Shown in pieces: positions 35,887 through 45,246 of a DNA stretch of 64,000 nt. This DNA is from Vibrio sp. 16 (GTDB taxonomy: Bacteria > Pseudomonadota > Gammaproteobacteria > Enterobacterales > Vibrionaceae). Both the position numbers and the translations under genes were made by a program. The number at the start of each line of letters is the position of its first letter. The first letter of the stretch is position 1. The notes under the pieces are model-generated. The model was not told the DNA's origin. It saw only the letters and a program-made list of their open reading frames with translations, and made no database searches. The stretch spans positions 1 to 64,000 of the forward strand of contig NZ_OY808998.1 in assembly GCF_963681195.1 (NCBI RefSeq). The letters are read 5' to 3'.

Positions 35887-37191
35887 ATGAAATTTCCTGG
35901 TCAGCGCAAATCAAAGCACTACTTTCCTACACACGCTCGTGATCCATTAATAAATCAGATGAAGCAAACCCCTAAGCTTTATCGCCCGATTATTGTTGGT
36001 GTGGGTCAAACCATCGTTGATATCGAAGCTCGTGTAGACGATGAGTTCTTAGCGAAATATGACTTGAGTAAAGGGCACTCTCTCGTTTTGGAAGAGAGTA
36101 AAGCTGATGCACTCTATGACGAACTGGTTGAGCGTGGCTTAATCACTCATCAATACCCTGGTGACACCATAGGTAACACCCTACACAACTACTCTGTACT
36201 TGCAGATAGCAAATCGGTGTTGTTAGGCGTTATGTCACGCAACATCGAAGTCGGTTCGTTTGCTTATCGTTACTTGTGCCGTACTTCTTCTCGCATGAAC
36301 TTAAACCACCTACAAATGGTAGAAGGTTCGATTGGCCGTTGTTACACGCTGATTTCAGATGACGGTGAGCGTACGTTTGCCATCAACGAAGGAGAAATGA
36401 ACAACCTACGCCCTGAAAGCATTCCTGATGATGTGTTTGACAAAGCATCTGCGCTTGTTGTCTCGTCTTACCTTATGCGCGGTAAGCCTGAAGACCCAAT
36501 GCCAAAAGCCGTAGCGCGCGCTATTGAAATCGCTAAGAGCAAGAATGTGCCTGTGGTTCTTACACTGGGTACAAAATGGGTCATTGAAGGTAACGCCAAA
36601 TGGTGGCAAGAGTACATCAAAGAGAACATTTCCATCGTTGCGATGAACGAAGAGGAAGGTGAAGCTCTGACTGGTGAGTCCGACCCACTATTGGCCGCTG
36701 ACAAAGCGTTAGATTGGGTTGACTTGGTGCTCTGCACGGCTGGTCCTTCAGGCCTTTATATGGCGGGTTACACGGAAGACAGCGTTAAGCGCGACACAGA
36801 GCTCCCTTTGTTACCGGGTAACATACCTGAATTTAACAAGTATGAGTTTAGCCGAGCAATGCGCAAAGCCGACTGCCAAACACCATTGAAAGTTTATTCT
36901 CATATCGGTCCTTATTTGGGCGGCCCACTTGAAATTAAAAATACAAACGGTGCGGGTGACGCGGCGCTTTCTGCACTTCTGCATGATATGGCGGCAAACA
37001 GCCATCACTTGATGAATGTCCCTAATTCATCTAAACACGATCAGCCATACTTAACCTACTCTTCTCTTTCACAGATTTGTAAGTACGCAAACCGTGTTAG
37101 CTACGAAGTTCTCACGCAGCACTCTCCTCGACTAGGGCGCGCATTGCCTGAACGTGAAGATAGCTTAGAAGAAGCGTATTGGGATCGTTAA
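35887..37191 (+). CDS. gsk: Inosine-guanosine kinase Gsk
   Basis: PfkB-superfamily nucleoside kinase that salvages guanosine and inosine to GMP and IMP. At 434 residues it is normal for Gsk. The N-terminal GVGQTIVDIEARVDDEFL and GDTIGNTLHNYSVL regions bind the nucleoside. The catalytic anion-hole motif is KNTNGAGDAALSALLHD near 355, and the ending is RLGRALPEREDSLEEAYWDR. Monocistronic between the creA hairpin and a strong terminator. Confidence 0.95.
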   Translation: MKFPGQRKSKHYFPTHARDPLINQMKQTPKLYRPIIVGVGQTIVDIEARVDDEFLAKYDLSKGHSLVLEESKADALYDELVERGLITHQYPGDTIGNTLHNYSVLADSKSVLLGVMSRNIEVGSFAYRYLCRTSSRMNLNHLQMVEGSIGRCYTLISDDGERTFAINEGEMNNLRPESIPDDVFDKASALVVSSYLMRGKPEDPMPKAVARAIEIAKSKNVPVVLTLGTKWVIEGNAKWWQEYIKENISIVAMNEEEGEALTGESDPLLAADKALDWVDLVLCTAGPSGLYMAGYTEDSVKRDTELPLLPGNIPEFNKYEFSRAMRKADCQTPLKVYSHIGPYLGGPLEIKNTNGAGDAALSALLHDMAANSHHLMNVPNSSKHDQPYLTYSSLSQICKYANRVSYEVLTQHSPRLGRALPEREDSLEEAYWDR

Positions 37192-37198
37192 TCATATT

Positions 37199-37222
37199 AA
37201 AGCCGCGTTATGCGGCTTTTTT
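37199..37222 (+). terminator. Terminator after gsk
   Basis: AAAGCCGC / GCGGCTTT eight-pair stem, GTTAT loop, T6 tail. Just beyond the end of the opposing phosphatase gene as well. Confidence 0.88.
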
Positions 37223-37230
37223 AATCGTAC

Positions 37231-37839
37231 TTACTTTGAATTGGGACACGGGTAGAAAACCAGTTGATCACCTTCAACCATAATGCAGTCCATCCCTCCA
37301 GAATGCGCTGCGCGCTTGCCAAGCTCAGTATCCTCAAAGACGACACATGCGTTTGCGCTAACACCAAGTTGTCTCGCTGCCTCGAGAAATGTATCAGGGT
37401 TTGGTTTGTGATTTGCAACATCGGTAGCGGTGACGACAGCATCGAGCTTGGGCAGTAACTCGGTTTGTTTCAGCAGTGCAAGTGCACTTTTGCGTTGGCT
37501 TCCCGTACCGACCGCAAGTTTTTTCTTTCCGTAAAAGTGTTCTAGCACTTCCTTGGTACAAGCGATCACCTCTCCTTTATTATCAATTTCTGAAAAACAG
37601 CGCATTTTAAATTTCGAGACTTCATTTGGGTCGAGAGAAAGATGATGCTCTTTATTGATTTCTATCGCAATTTTATAACTCGGCATTCCGCCTAAACTAT
37701 GTAACCACGCTTTGGTAAATGGGAAATTAAAGTAATCTGATGTTTGTTGCCACGCTTCTAGGTGGGCGGGCATGGTATCGATTAACGTTCCATCCATGTC
37801 GAAAATTAATCCTTCATACTTTTGTATTAGATTCAGCAT
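37231..37839 (-). CDS. HAD-family sugar phosphatase (YqaB-like)
   Basis: Hydrolase of 202 residues in the beta-phosphoglucomutase/YqaB branch of the HAD family. Motif I FDMDGTLIDTMPAHLEAW, motif II TGSQRKSA, motif III Lys in NHKPNPDTFLEAA, and motif IV FEDTELGKRAAHSGGM. YqaB dephosphorylates fructose 1-phosphate and 6-phosphogluconate in E. coli. If that holds, this enzyme could compete with FruK for fructose 1-phosphate. Substrate assignment is an inference. Confidence 0.84.
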   Translation of the reverse strand: MLNLIQKYEGLIFDMDGTLIDTMPAHLEAWQQTSDYFNFPFTKAWLHSLGGMPSYKIAIEINKEHHLSLDPNEVSKFKMRCFSEIDNKGEVIACTKEVLEHFYGKKKLAVGTGSQRKSALALLKQTELLPKLDAVVTATDVANHKPNPDTFLEAARQLGVSANACVVFEDTELGKRAAHSGGMDCIMVEGDQLVFYPCPNSK

Positions 37840-37982
37840 CTTGTATTCAATCCTTGAGCTAATCTATAACGATAAATAGATTAACACTTTTGCAATAAGT
37901 TAAATTGATATAATTGTAATTACAGACTACCATCAGCTTAAATACTCATAATGTTATAACTTTGACTTATTTAGGTAATCTC

Positions 37983-39743
37983 ATGAATATCAAGAATAAA
38001 CTATATTCATTGGGTGCAGTAGCCGTTTTAGGAGTGGTTTCCGTTCTTTTGTCCACTTCTCACTTTGCCCAAACGACTGAACAACTCAACCAAGCAAACT
38101 TATTAGTAGCTAAGTTGGAAATACGCCTGCTAAATTTACGACGCAATGAAAAAGACTTTTTACTCAGAAAAGACATGAAGTACTTAGACAAGTTTAATGA
38201 CAACATGGACAAATTTTTGGATACGCAGTCGCAGCTAGCCAAAATTCTTACCGAGCATGACCTCCCCTCTAGTGCGCAACTCCGTACAGACATCATTGAT
38301 TATCAAAACGGTTTTACCTCATTGGTTAATGCCTACAATCAGCATGGATTGAACCCAGAAGATAAATTGCTGGGTCGATACAATGCTGAGCTTGAAAGTG
38401 TTCGACCTAAATTAAACAGTGACCAACTGGTGAACCTTTTCGAATTTAACAACAATGTTCAAACTGGTTCATTAGATACATCTCTTATCCCGAGTGATGC
38501 CACTGCACTATTAGCTGCCGCCAAAGCCTTGATAGCGCAAAAGACGACGATAGGTCTTAAATACAATATTGGCTTACTTGGCGATACTCGTGCGCTCTCA
38601 CACACGGTTGAAGAACAGTTTAAATCCTTCTCTCAGGCACTAACTTCGCAAGCGCAAGAGACTCAGGAACGTTTGGCTAACTTTAAGATGATAGTAACTG
38701 GCTTTGTTATCATTCTGATCCTATTAATCATTTGGCAAATCTCACGTTCTATCAATACGCAAGTTGCGAGCTTGCTCTCCATCATTCAAGAAATTGCGCG
38801 CTCAAACAATGTCTCTTTGAGAGCCAATTTAGGTGGTAACAATGAGTTGGTTGCGATATCCAACTACTTCAACCGCTTGTTAGATAAACTTGAGCAGCTA
38901 ATCGCGGGGACTCAGAGCAAGTCTGCTGAGCTGTCACAAAGCACTTCTAATATGCATGACGAACTGCAAAATGTTATCGAACAGTTTAACGTTCAAGCAG
39001 ACCACACCACCACGATGGCAACGTCTGTTCAAGAAATGGTGTCCACGATCAATGAAATCTCAGAGAGTACTGCAATCGCGGTAGAGGGCGTGCAACAGGC
39101 GGCAGTCAATGCTGAAAACGGCCGTAAAGTGGTGAAAACAACGGTTAAGAATATCGATCAATTATCGTCAATTTTGGGTAACAGTCAGCAATCTATTGGC
39201 TCATTGAACAACCACGTGGATAAGATTGGTGATGCCGTGAACATTATCCAAGAAATCGCGGAGCAAACTAACTTATTGGCACTTAACGCCGCTATCGAGG
39301 CCGCACGTGCGGGTGAACAAGGTCGTGGCTTCGCCGTCGTTGCGGACGAAGTTCGCGCATTGGCAAGCCGTACACACCAATCTACGGAAGAAATCACTAA
39401 AGTGGTGACGGACATTCAATCTCAGATGTCTCAAGTGGTGACGGATATTGATCAGTGTAATGAACAAGGGCAAGCGACACTCAAAGCGTCAGACTCTCTC
39501 GATCTTAGCCTGACTCAGATTATCGATGATATGACTAACATCCAAGCGAATTCTGAGCGCATCGCTTCTGCCATTGAGGAGCAAGGTATTGTGATGAATC
39601 AAGTCAGTGAGTCTATCACTGAACTTAATGTTATCTCTGATGGCAACATGCGCTCTGCTCAGCAGTGTCTGACAGAAGTCGACCGCGTATCGGCGCAAGC
39701 CACTGAAATGGATCACGCAGTCGCAGAGTTTAAAACTTCATAA
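37983..39743 (+). CDS. Methyl-accepting chemotaxis protein with HBM-type sensor
   Basis: Chemoreceptor of about 586 residues. Membrane helix 1 near 10-30, a periplasmic helical sensor (about 35-235) resembling the HBM (helical bimodular) domain ([36 protein letters not shown]), helix 2 near 237-258, HAMP, then the signalling coiled coil. The hairpin tip sequence is [44 protein letters not shown] sensors in known receptors bind organic acids. The ligand here is unknown. ATG 37983 has AGGT seven bases upstream. The in-frame TTG 37962 is less likely. Confidence 0.92.
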   Translation: MNIKNKLYSLGAVAVLGVVSVLLSTSHFAQTTEQLNQANLLVAKLEIRLLNLRRNEKDFLLRKDMKYLDKFNDNMDKFLDTQSQLAKILTEHDLPSSAQLRTDIIDYQNGFTSLVNAYNQHGLNPEDKLLGRYNAELESVRPKLNSDQLVNLFEFNNNVQTGSLDTSLIPSDATALLAAAKALIAQKTTIGLKYNIGLLGDTRALSHTVEEQFKSFSQALTSQAQETQERLANFKMIVTGFVIILILLIIWQISRSINTQVASLLSIIQEIARSNNVSLRANLGGNNELVAISNYFNRLLDKLEQLIAGTQSKSAELSQSTSNMHDELQNVIEQFNVQADHTTTMATSVQEMVSTINEISESTAIAVEGVQQAAVNAENGRKVVKTTVKNIDQLSSILGNSQQSIGSLNNHVDKIGDAVNIIQEIAEQTNLLALNAAIEAARAGEQGRGFAVVADEVRALASRTHQSTEEITKVVTDIQSQMSQVVTDIDQCNEQGQATLKASDSLDLSLTQIIDDMTNIQANSERIASAIEEQGIVMNQVSESITELNVISDGNMRSAQQCLTEVDRVSAQATEMDHAVAEFKTS

Positions 39744-39761
39744 CTGATTCGCAACGTGTAA

Positions 39762-39787
39762 AAAAGCCCGCTTAATTGCGGGCTTTT
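39762..39787. terminator. Bidirectional terminator between chemoreceptor and RND genes
   Basis: AAAAGCCCGC / GCGGGCTTTT ten-pair stem, TTAATT loop, flanked by A and T runs. Confidence 0.9.
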
Positions 39788-39798
39788 CGTTTTAGTTG

Positions 39799-42700
39799 TT
39801 ACTCATCATCCAATGGAACCATCTTGGTATTACCACCGTGTATCTTCTCTCGCTGGCGCTGAACAACAGCATAGAAACCAGGTATCAAGAAGGTGCCCGC
39901 CAACAATACGCAGAGTAGACCACCAATCAATGAGATACCCAACGAGTTCTGGCTCACGTGCCCTGCACCTGAGGCAAAAATCAGCGGGAAAATACCTAAG
40001 ATGAATGACCACGATGTCATATTCACCGCTCGGAAACGCAGCTTACCACCATGTACCGCAGCTTCATCGATTGGCACATCTTTCTCTTCTCGCTCAACTT
40101 TGGCGAATTCCACAATCAGAATTGCATTCTTTGCGGCGAGCGCAATCAACAACACTAAGCCAATTTGCGCATATAAATTGAGCGGCGTTCCCGTCAAATT
40201 AAGTGCTAAGAACGATCCCAACGTAGCAATAGGCACCACCAAGATTATCGCCAACGGAATACTCCAACTCTCATATTGAGCAACCATGAACAGATAGATA
40301 AATATCAGTGCAAGTGCGAATGCAAAGATCGCTTGGTTTCCAGCAAGCACTTCTTGATAGGCCAATCCAGTCCACTCATATTGATAGCCATGAGGGAGAA
40401 CTTCTGCCGCCACTCGCTCCATTGCAGCAATGGCATCACCACTTGAATAACCCGGTGCTGGTTGACCTTGGATAATGGCACTACGGTACATGTTGTAACG
40501 CCAAGCGACATCTGGTTCAAAGATTTGCTCGTAACTCACCAAGGTACTAAGCGGCACCATCACGCCTTGTGATGTTCGAACGTGGAAGCGCTCTAAATCA
40601 TCCATGCTGCTACGATGTTCACTGTCGGCTTGCATCGTTACGCGAAAGTTTTTGCCAAACATCGTAAAATCATTCACGTAGAGCGAACCTAAGTTACCCT
40701 GTAGCGTTTGGAAGATACTTGAAAGTGGCACTCCCAATTGCTGCGCTTTCTCTCGGTCAATGTCCACATAGTAATGGGGAACATTGGCACGGAAGGTACT
40801 AAACGTATAGGCGATTTCCGGTTGCTTATTTGCCGCTTCAATCACCTGCCCCATGACCATTGCAAGATCGGTGCGACTGCGACCTAGGGTATCTTCAAGA
40901 ACAAATTCGAAACCAGAAGCTGCCCCCATACCAGGTACCGCAGGAGGCCCCATCGCAAAAACAACCGCTTGTGGTAATTCCATCGCGGCACGGCCATTGA
41001 TGCGTTGTGCTATCGCAGTTGAAGAGTGATCGCCTTCCAACGCATTACGCGTATCCCAGTCTTCCAATTTGATAAACAGTGACGCACCGTTTGACGCAGC
41101 AGCGCCTGTCATAAAGGCAAAGCCATTTGCTACAGTGACACCATCGACACCGGGTTCTTGTTCAACCATATCGACTAACTGCTCGGTCACTTCTTGCGTT
41201 CTCGACAAGGACGCCGCATCTGGGAGTTGGACATTAACCAGCAGGATTCCTTTGTCTTCTTGAGGGACAAACGCCGTTGATGTCGTTTTCGCGAAGAAGG
41301 TCACCGCCGCAATTGCGACAAGGAAAAACGCCCCAAGCAACATGGCTTTTTTGACCAAGAAACCCGCTACCTGACCGTAACGGTGAGTGATTTTTTCTAA
41401 CCCTTGATTGAATACAGCGAACCAACGCGATGTGTTTCCACCCCCTTGTTTCAGTACCAATGAGCACAAAGCCGGAGACAAGGTTAGCGCGTTAATTGAT
41501 GAAATGACCACAGAAATACAGATCGTTAAAGCGAACTGACGGTACATAATCCCTGTAATACCCGGCAACATCGCCACTGGTAAGAACACCGCAAGCAGCA
41601 CCAAGGTCGAAGTAATGATCGGCCCCGTCACCTCTTTCATTGCAATCAACGTCGCTTTACGTGGACTGATACTTGGGTCTTTTGCCATGGTGGTATCGAC
41701 ATTCTCAATCACGAGGATCGCATCATCCACCACGATACCGATAGCCAGAATCAAACCAAACAAAGTCACCGTATTGATGGTGAAGCCAGTCGCTTGCATC
41801 ACAGCAAACGTACCAATTAGTGACACAGGGATTGCAACAACAGGAATCAAGGTTGCTCGAGCACTGCCTAAGAACAAGTACGTCACCGCAATAACCAGCA
41901 AAATCGCTTCAATAAGTGTTTTAACAACGCCTTTGATTGATTCAGCAACGAATAGCGTTGTGTCATAGCTTGCTTCGTATTCCATCCCTTCAGGGAAGTT
42001 AACACTCAGTTTATCAAGCATTTCCACAACAGCTTGGCCACTTTCCAGTGCGTTAGCATCAGATTGAAGCGATAACGTTACAATTGACGCATCTTGACCA
42101 CGATACTTGCCGCTGCCGTCGTAAAACTTTTTACCTAGCTCTACACGAGCCACATCTTTGAGGTAAACCGTTGAACCGTCACTATTTGCTCGCAAGACGA
42201 CGTTTTCGAACTCACCAACGCTTTCAAGACGCCCTTTGGTCACCAAGTTAAACTGGACTTCTTGAACATCATTGTAAGGCGCCGCACCAACACGGCCTGC
42301 AGCAACTTGCACGTTCTGCTCAGCGAGCGCTGCGTGTATGTCTGACGTAGTCAGTTTTAGGTTCGCCATCTTCTCAGGATCTAGCCAAACACGCATGGCG
42401 TATTCGCCGCCGCCGATGACGCTTACTTCACTGATGCCTTTCACTCGAGCAAGCTGATCTTTTACATTCAAGTTAATGTAGTTAATCAAGAATTGATCGT
42501 CGTATTTTCCGTCTGGTGAATAGAAGTTAAGCACCATTAACAGGTCAGGAGATCGCTTCTTAACCGTTACACCGACCATCCTCACTTCTTGAGGAAGCTT
42601 CGACTCAATCTGAGAAACGCGGTTTTGAACGTTGACTTGCGCCATATCAGGATCGGTCCCAACATCAAACGTGACGTTGAGGTTATAAGAGCCATCGTTG

Positions 42701-42951
42701 GCACTTTTCGAAGACATGTAAATCATGTCCTCAACACCATTGACCGATGTTTCTATTGGATCTGCGATAGCTTGCTCAACCACCTCTGCACTGGCACCCG
42801 TGTAGTACGCCGTGACGCTTACTGACGGAGGGCTTATTTTAGGGTATTCAGCAACAGGAAGGATCGCCAACGCGATCGCTCCAGCTAAGGTTAGTATGAT
42901 GGAGATAACCAGCGCAAACTTTGGACGCTGGATAAAGAATCGACTTAACAT
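39799..42951 (-). CDS. RND efflux pump inner-membrane transporter (AcrB/HAE1 type)
   Basis: Proton-driven multidrug exporter of 1050 residues, full length, with twelve expected helices and two large periplasmic loops. It starts [67 protein letters not shown], the HAE1 signature. The proton-relay Asp pair is in [18 protein letters not shown]. The C-terminal [23 protein letters not shown] is also typical. It pairs with the adjacent membrane-fusion lipoprotein gene, ten bases upstream. No outer-membrane TolC-type gene is adjacent, so a shared TolC is probable. Substrates are not predictable. Confidence 0.95.
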   Translation of the reverse strand: MLSRFFIQRPKFALVISIILTLAGAIALAILPVAEYPKISPPSVSVTAYYTGASAEVVEQAIADPIETSVNGVEDMIYMSSKSANDGSYNLNVTFDVGTDPDMAQVNVQNRVSQIESKLPQEVRMVGVTVKKRSPDLLMVLNFYSPDGKYDDQFLINYINLNVKDQLARVKGISEVSVIGGGEYAMRVWLDPEKMANLKLTTSDIHAALAEQNVQVAAGRVGAAPYNDVQEVQFNLVTKGRLESVGEFENVVLRANSDGSTVYLKDVARVELGKKFYDGSGKYRGQDASIVTLSLQSDANALESGQAVVEMLDKLSVNFPEGMEYEASYDTTLFVAESIKGVVKTLIEAILLVIAVTYLFLGSARATLIPVVAIPVSLIGTFAVMQATGFTINTVTLFGLILAIGIVVDDAILVIENVDTTMAKDPSISPRKATLIAMKEVTGPIITSTLVLLAVFLPVAMLPGITGIMYRQFALTICISVVISSINALTLSPALCSLVLKQGGGNTSRWFAVFNQGLEKITHRYGQVAGFLVKKAMLLGAFFLVAIAAVTFFAKTTSTAFVPQEDKGILLVNVQLPDAASLSRTQEVTEQLVDMVEQEPGVDGVTVANGFAFMTGAAASNGASLFIKLEDWDTRNALEGDHSSTAIAQRINGRAAMELPQAVVFAMGPPAVPGMGAASGFEFVLEDTLGRSRTDLAMVMGQVIEAANKQPEIAYTFSTFRANVPHYYVDIDREKAQQLGVPLSSIFQTLQGNLGSLYVNDFTMFGKNFRVTMQADSEHRSSMDDLERFHVRTSQGVMVPLSTLVSYEQIFEPDVAWRYNMYRSAIIQGQPAPGYSSGDAIAAMERVAAEVLPHGYQYEWTGLAYQEVLAGNQAIFAFALALIFIYLFMVAQYESWSIPLAIILVVPIATLGSFLALNLTGTPLNLYAQIGLVLLIALAAKNAILIVEFAKVEREEKDVPIDEAAVHGGKLRFRAVNMTSWSFILGIFPLIFASGAGHVSQNSLGISLIGGLLCVLLAGTFLIPGFYAVVQRQREKIHGGNTKMVPLDDE

Positions 42952-42961
42952 TTAAGCTCCT

Positions 42962-44074
42962 TTATTCTGCGTCTGTTCGCACAGGAACACCGTTACGTAC
43001 TCGTTGAAGGCCTTGGGTAATCACCTTATCCGTGTCGGCAATTCCACTACGGATAATAATTCCTCCTTCAACTTGATGGCCAAGTTCGACATTGCGGCGT
43101 TCCGCAACGTTCCCCTCTGTTACTACCATTACAAAGTTACCTTCGAGATCGGTTTGCACTGCGCGGCGCGGAATCACCAACGCATCTCTCGCCTGCTTTT
43201 CTTTGAGTTCAACACGAACATGTTGACCGGGTAATAATCGTAGCTCTGGATTAGACACCACTGCGCGCATTGATATAGTGCCTGTATCTAAGTCAATTCG
43301 GTTGCCTAAGTAGTCAAGTTGGCCTGCATGTGGGAAGTATTCCCCATTTTCCAACACTACTTTAACTTCAACGGAGTCGGCTTCGTTGGCAGAACGACTA
43401 GTCACCTTGTCCATCCCCATTTGCAAACGCTCTCGTTCACTGATGCTAAAACTTGTATGGATTGGATCAAGACTCACTAATGTCGTTAAGATGCCCGACT
43501 GTGGTGACAACAGATCGCCCGTGCTGACTTTACTTTGTGCAATCCGACCAGAAAATGGAGCACGAATTTCGGTGTACGACAGATTCACCTCTGCAAGATG
43601 AAGCTGAGCTTTAGCCGCTTCAACCTGGGCTGTTGCGCCTAATAAGGTGGCGTTAAGATTATCGAATTCTGATTGCGAAATACTGCCCTTAGGGAGTAAG
43701 TTTTTGCCGCGCTGAAAGTCCAGTTCTGCTTTTTTAAGTGCTGCATTGGCTTGTGCAAGCGTCGCTTTTGCAGTCGCGACCTGAGCTTGGAAAGAGGAAG
43801 GTTCAATCGAATAGAGCAATTGGCCCTGCTCGACCATTTGGCCTTCGTCAAAATGACGTTGTTTCAAATAGCCAGTGACCTGAGCAGTAATGTTGGTGTC
43901 TTCAACCGCTTCTACGCGGCCAATGTAGGATTTGCTCGCTTGATGCTCAATAGTTTTCACTTGTTCCGCAACAACAAGTGGCGCTGGCGCTTGATTGTTC
44001 CCTTGGTTTTGTTCACCACATCCTGATAGTAAAATTGCACTGGTTAGTGCAGACAATAGCAGTGTTTTTTTCAT
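42962..44074 (-). CDS. RND efflux membrane-fusion lipoprotein (AcrA type)
   Basis: Periplasmic adaptor of 370 residues, anchored by a lipobox (LTSAILLSGCGEQ, Cys near 19). The lipoyl/hairpin and barrel parts are visible: VEAVEDTNITAQVTGYLKQRHFDEGQMVEQGQLLYSIEPSSFQAQVATAKATLAQANAALKKAELDFQRGKNLL, then EIRAPFSGRIAQSKVSTGDLL. ATG at 44074. No normal ribosome site precedes it. The 12-bp inverted repeat at 44082-44125 occupies that position, so translation or transcription may be controlled there. No TetR or LysR gene is next to the pair. Confidence 0.94.
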   Translation of the reverse strand: MKKTLLLSALTSAILLSGCGEQNQGNNQAPAPLVVAEQVKTIEHQASKSYIGRVEAVEDTNITAQVTGYLKQRHFDEGQMVEQGQLLYSIEPSSFQAQVATAKATLAQANAALKKAELDFQRGKNLLPKGSISQSEFDNLNATLLGATAQVEAAKAQLHLAEVNLSYTEIRAPFSGRIAQSKVSTGDLLSPQSGILTTLVSLDPIHTSFSISERERLQMGMDKVTSRSANEADSVEVKVVLENGEYFPHAGQLDYLGNRIDLDTGTISMRAVVSNPELRLLPGQHVRVELKEKQARDALVIPRRAVQTDLEGNFVMVVTEGNVAERRNVELGHQVEGGIIIRSGIADTDKVITQGLQRVRNGVPVRTDAE

Positions 44075-44081
44075 GAATAGA

Positions 44082-44125
44082 CCGTTAGGTAATATTTAAA
44101 GAGGCTTGGCCAAATTACCTAACGG
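44082..44125 (-). promoter_or_regulatory. 12-bp inverted repeat just upstream of the RND operon
   Basis: CCGTTAGGTAAT (44082-44093) and ATTACCTAACGG (44114-44125) are perfect reverse complements separated by 20 bases, which contain a central TTGGCCAA-type palindrome at 44107-44114. The near arm ends seven bases before the ATG at 44074. It may be a repressor operator or an mRNA hairpin covering the ribosome-binding region. Confidence 0.7.
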
Positions 44126-44173
44126 GCTACTATGTTGTGTCCGAAGAATATCAGAGGAAGGAAGTTAAGTGTT

Positions 44174-44734
44174 TCAATTTGTTACTAAACTGGATTTGGC
44201 GTGAGCCATGATGTTTTCAAGCATAATCTCGGGGGATTTCCAGCAATAGACCAATTCAGTGACTTGATTACCGCAAGGGGCGTTCCAGAGTCTTTCTTGC
44301 GCATTTTTTCCGCCAATATAGTCATAAAACTCTATAGCCTGGAGGTTATCTTTCATCACTTCCAAGTAAACGCCATTATCGGGAAAATATTGATGAATCC
44401 ACTTCGCCATTTCTTCAATCAGGATAGAACCTAGCCCTTTCCCTCGATAGGCATCGTCAATATGCAAAGCATCAATAATGGTGCCTTTTTCAAAATCATG
44501 ATTGCCAAAAGCGCAAATAAATCCGCACAGCAGTCCCCCCTCTTCAATTAAAATCACGTGTTGATTAAAGGGAGGGTTGATAAGGCGAGTTTGCCAAACG
44601 GCTAAGCGTTCTTCTAATACTTCATTTTCTAGATACTCTTTACCAAGAATACCTTGGTAAAACTGCTTCCAGCTTTGTGCGTGCAGCGTAGCGATACGTT
44701 CGTAATCGCTATATTCAGCTACTTTTAATTCCAT
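44174..44734 (-). CDS. GNAT acetyltransferase
   Basis: N-acetyltransferase of 186 residues. The acetyl-CoA motif is visible in IDALHIDDAYRGKGLGSILIEEMAKWIHQYF (RGKGLG) with the later VYLEVMKDNLQAIEFYDYIGGK, the usual Asn-x-x-Ala-x-x-Phe-Tyr segment. Substrate unknown. The ATG at 44734 has AAGGACTACAA upstream. Monocistronic, upstream of the MITE-like element and transcribed away from it. Confidence 0.87.
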   Translation of the reverse strand: MELKVAEYSDYERIATLHAQSWKQFYQGILGKEYLENEVLEERLAVWQTRLINPPFNQHVILIEEGGLLCGFICAFGNHDFEKGTIIDALHIDDAYRGKGLGSILIEEMAKWIHQYFPDNGVYLEVMKDNLQAIEFYDYIGGKNAQERLWNAPCGNQVTELVYCWKSPEIMLENIMAHAKSSLVTN

Positions 44735-44868
44735 TTGTAGTCCTTATTACGTCCTGTTAAGGATTGTATACCTCTTCATACTATTAAACATTTAACAAAA
44801 AGCCAATAACTCTGGAACAAAAGCGTGTTGCAGCCGTCGCAACGCGCTCGACTTTTAACGATGATTTA

Positions 44869-45159
44869 GGGGCTGTTGATCTTTCGAGCTGATTTTTGCA
44901 GCAGTTTGTGGGAAATTTCTACAAGGCAGAGGCTTTGAAGTGTAGCTAGCCTACATGAAAAGCCGATAACGCAGTAGAAATGAACCACAAACGCTGCCCG
45001 AAGGGTTCGGCTACGCGCCCCGGACTAAAATCGTTTTATGCTTTGTTAACGGGTATTTACTTAGAATGACTAGGCTACACAACCCTTGCCGCGCCTAAAA
45101 CGATTTTGACTAGGCGTCCCCATCCGAACAAAATTTAACCGCGAAAGGTTAACAGACCC
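44869..45159. repeat. MITE-like interspersed element with imperfect terminal inverted repeats
   Basis: A 291-base non-coding block. Left end GGGGCTGTTGATCTTTCG and the reverse complement of the right end GGGTCTGTTAACCTTTCG match at 15 of 18 positions. Both ends are flanked by TA (44867-44868 and 45160-45161), as after insertion into a TA target. The interior holds further inverted pairs (for example CCCGAAGGGTTCGG near 45000, and ATCGTTTT / AAAACGAT on either side of 45060). No transposase or plausible ORF is inside, so it would be a non-autonomous element. The sequence looks familiar as a dispersed repeat of Vibrio and relatives. That impression needs a genome search. Confidence 0.65.
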
Positions 45160-45184
45160 TAGTCACTTTTTGATTTCCTTTCAT

Positions 45185-45212
45185 TTGACTTACACGTGTA
45201 CGCTGATATTCT
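45185..45212 (+). promoter_or_regulatory. Candidate promoter of the desaturase gene
   Basis: TTGACT (45185-45190), 16-base spacer, TATTCT (45207-45212), 34 bases before the ATG. One FabR-like box fills the spacer and a second covers the -10 to +1 region. Confidence 0.6.
45187..45204. promoter_or_regulatory. FabR-like operator 1
   Basis: GACTTACACGTGTACGCT. Its complement (AGCGTACACGTGTAAG) closely matches the FabR site I recall from the E. coli fabA promoter (AGCGTACACGTGTTAGCT). Centred on CACGTG between -35 and -10. Confidence 0.65.
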
Positions 45213-45230
45213 AGCGTACAATTGTTAGCT
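45213..45230. promoter_or_regulatory. FabR-like operator 2
   Basis: AGCGTACAATTGTTAGCT, half-sites AGCGTACAA and AGCTAACAA agree at 7 of 9. Same outer bases as the E. coli fabA box. It lies just downstream of the -10 element, a repressing position. Confidence 0.68.
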
Positions 45231-45246
45231 GAAAGGAAATCTATCC

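Larger units (their letters stand above)
44735..45246. other. 512-base gene-free region holding the MITE-like repeat and desaturase promoter
   Basis: 44735-44868 is the acetyltransferase promoter side with nothing else recognised. 44869-45159 is the repeat. 45160-45246 is the desaturase promoter with two FabR-like boxes. Confidence 0.6.

Noticed and set aside
44735..45246. tRNA, small RNA gene or integron attachment site in the large intergenic region
   Set aside because: The structure is explained better by terminal inverted repeats with TA flanks. No cloverleaf or attC core sites were seen.
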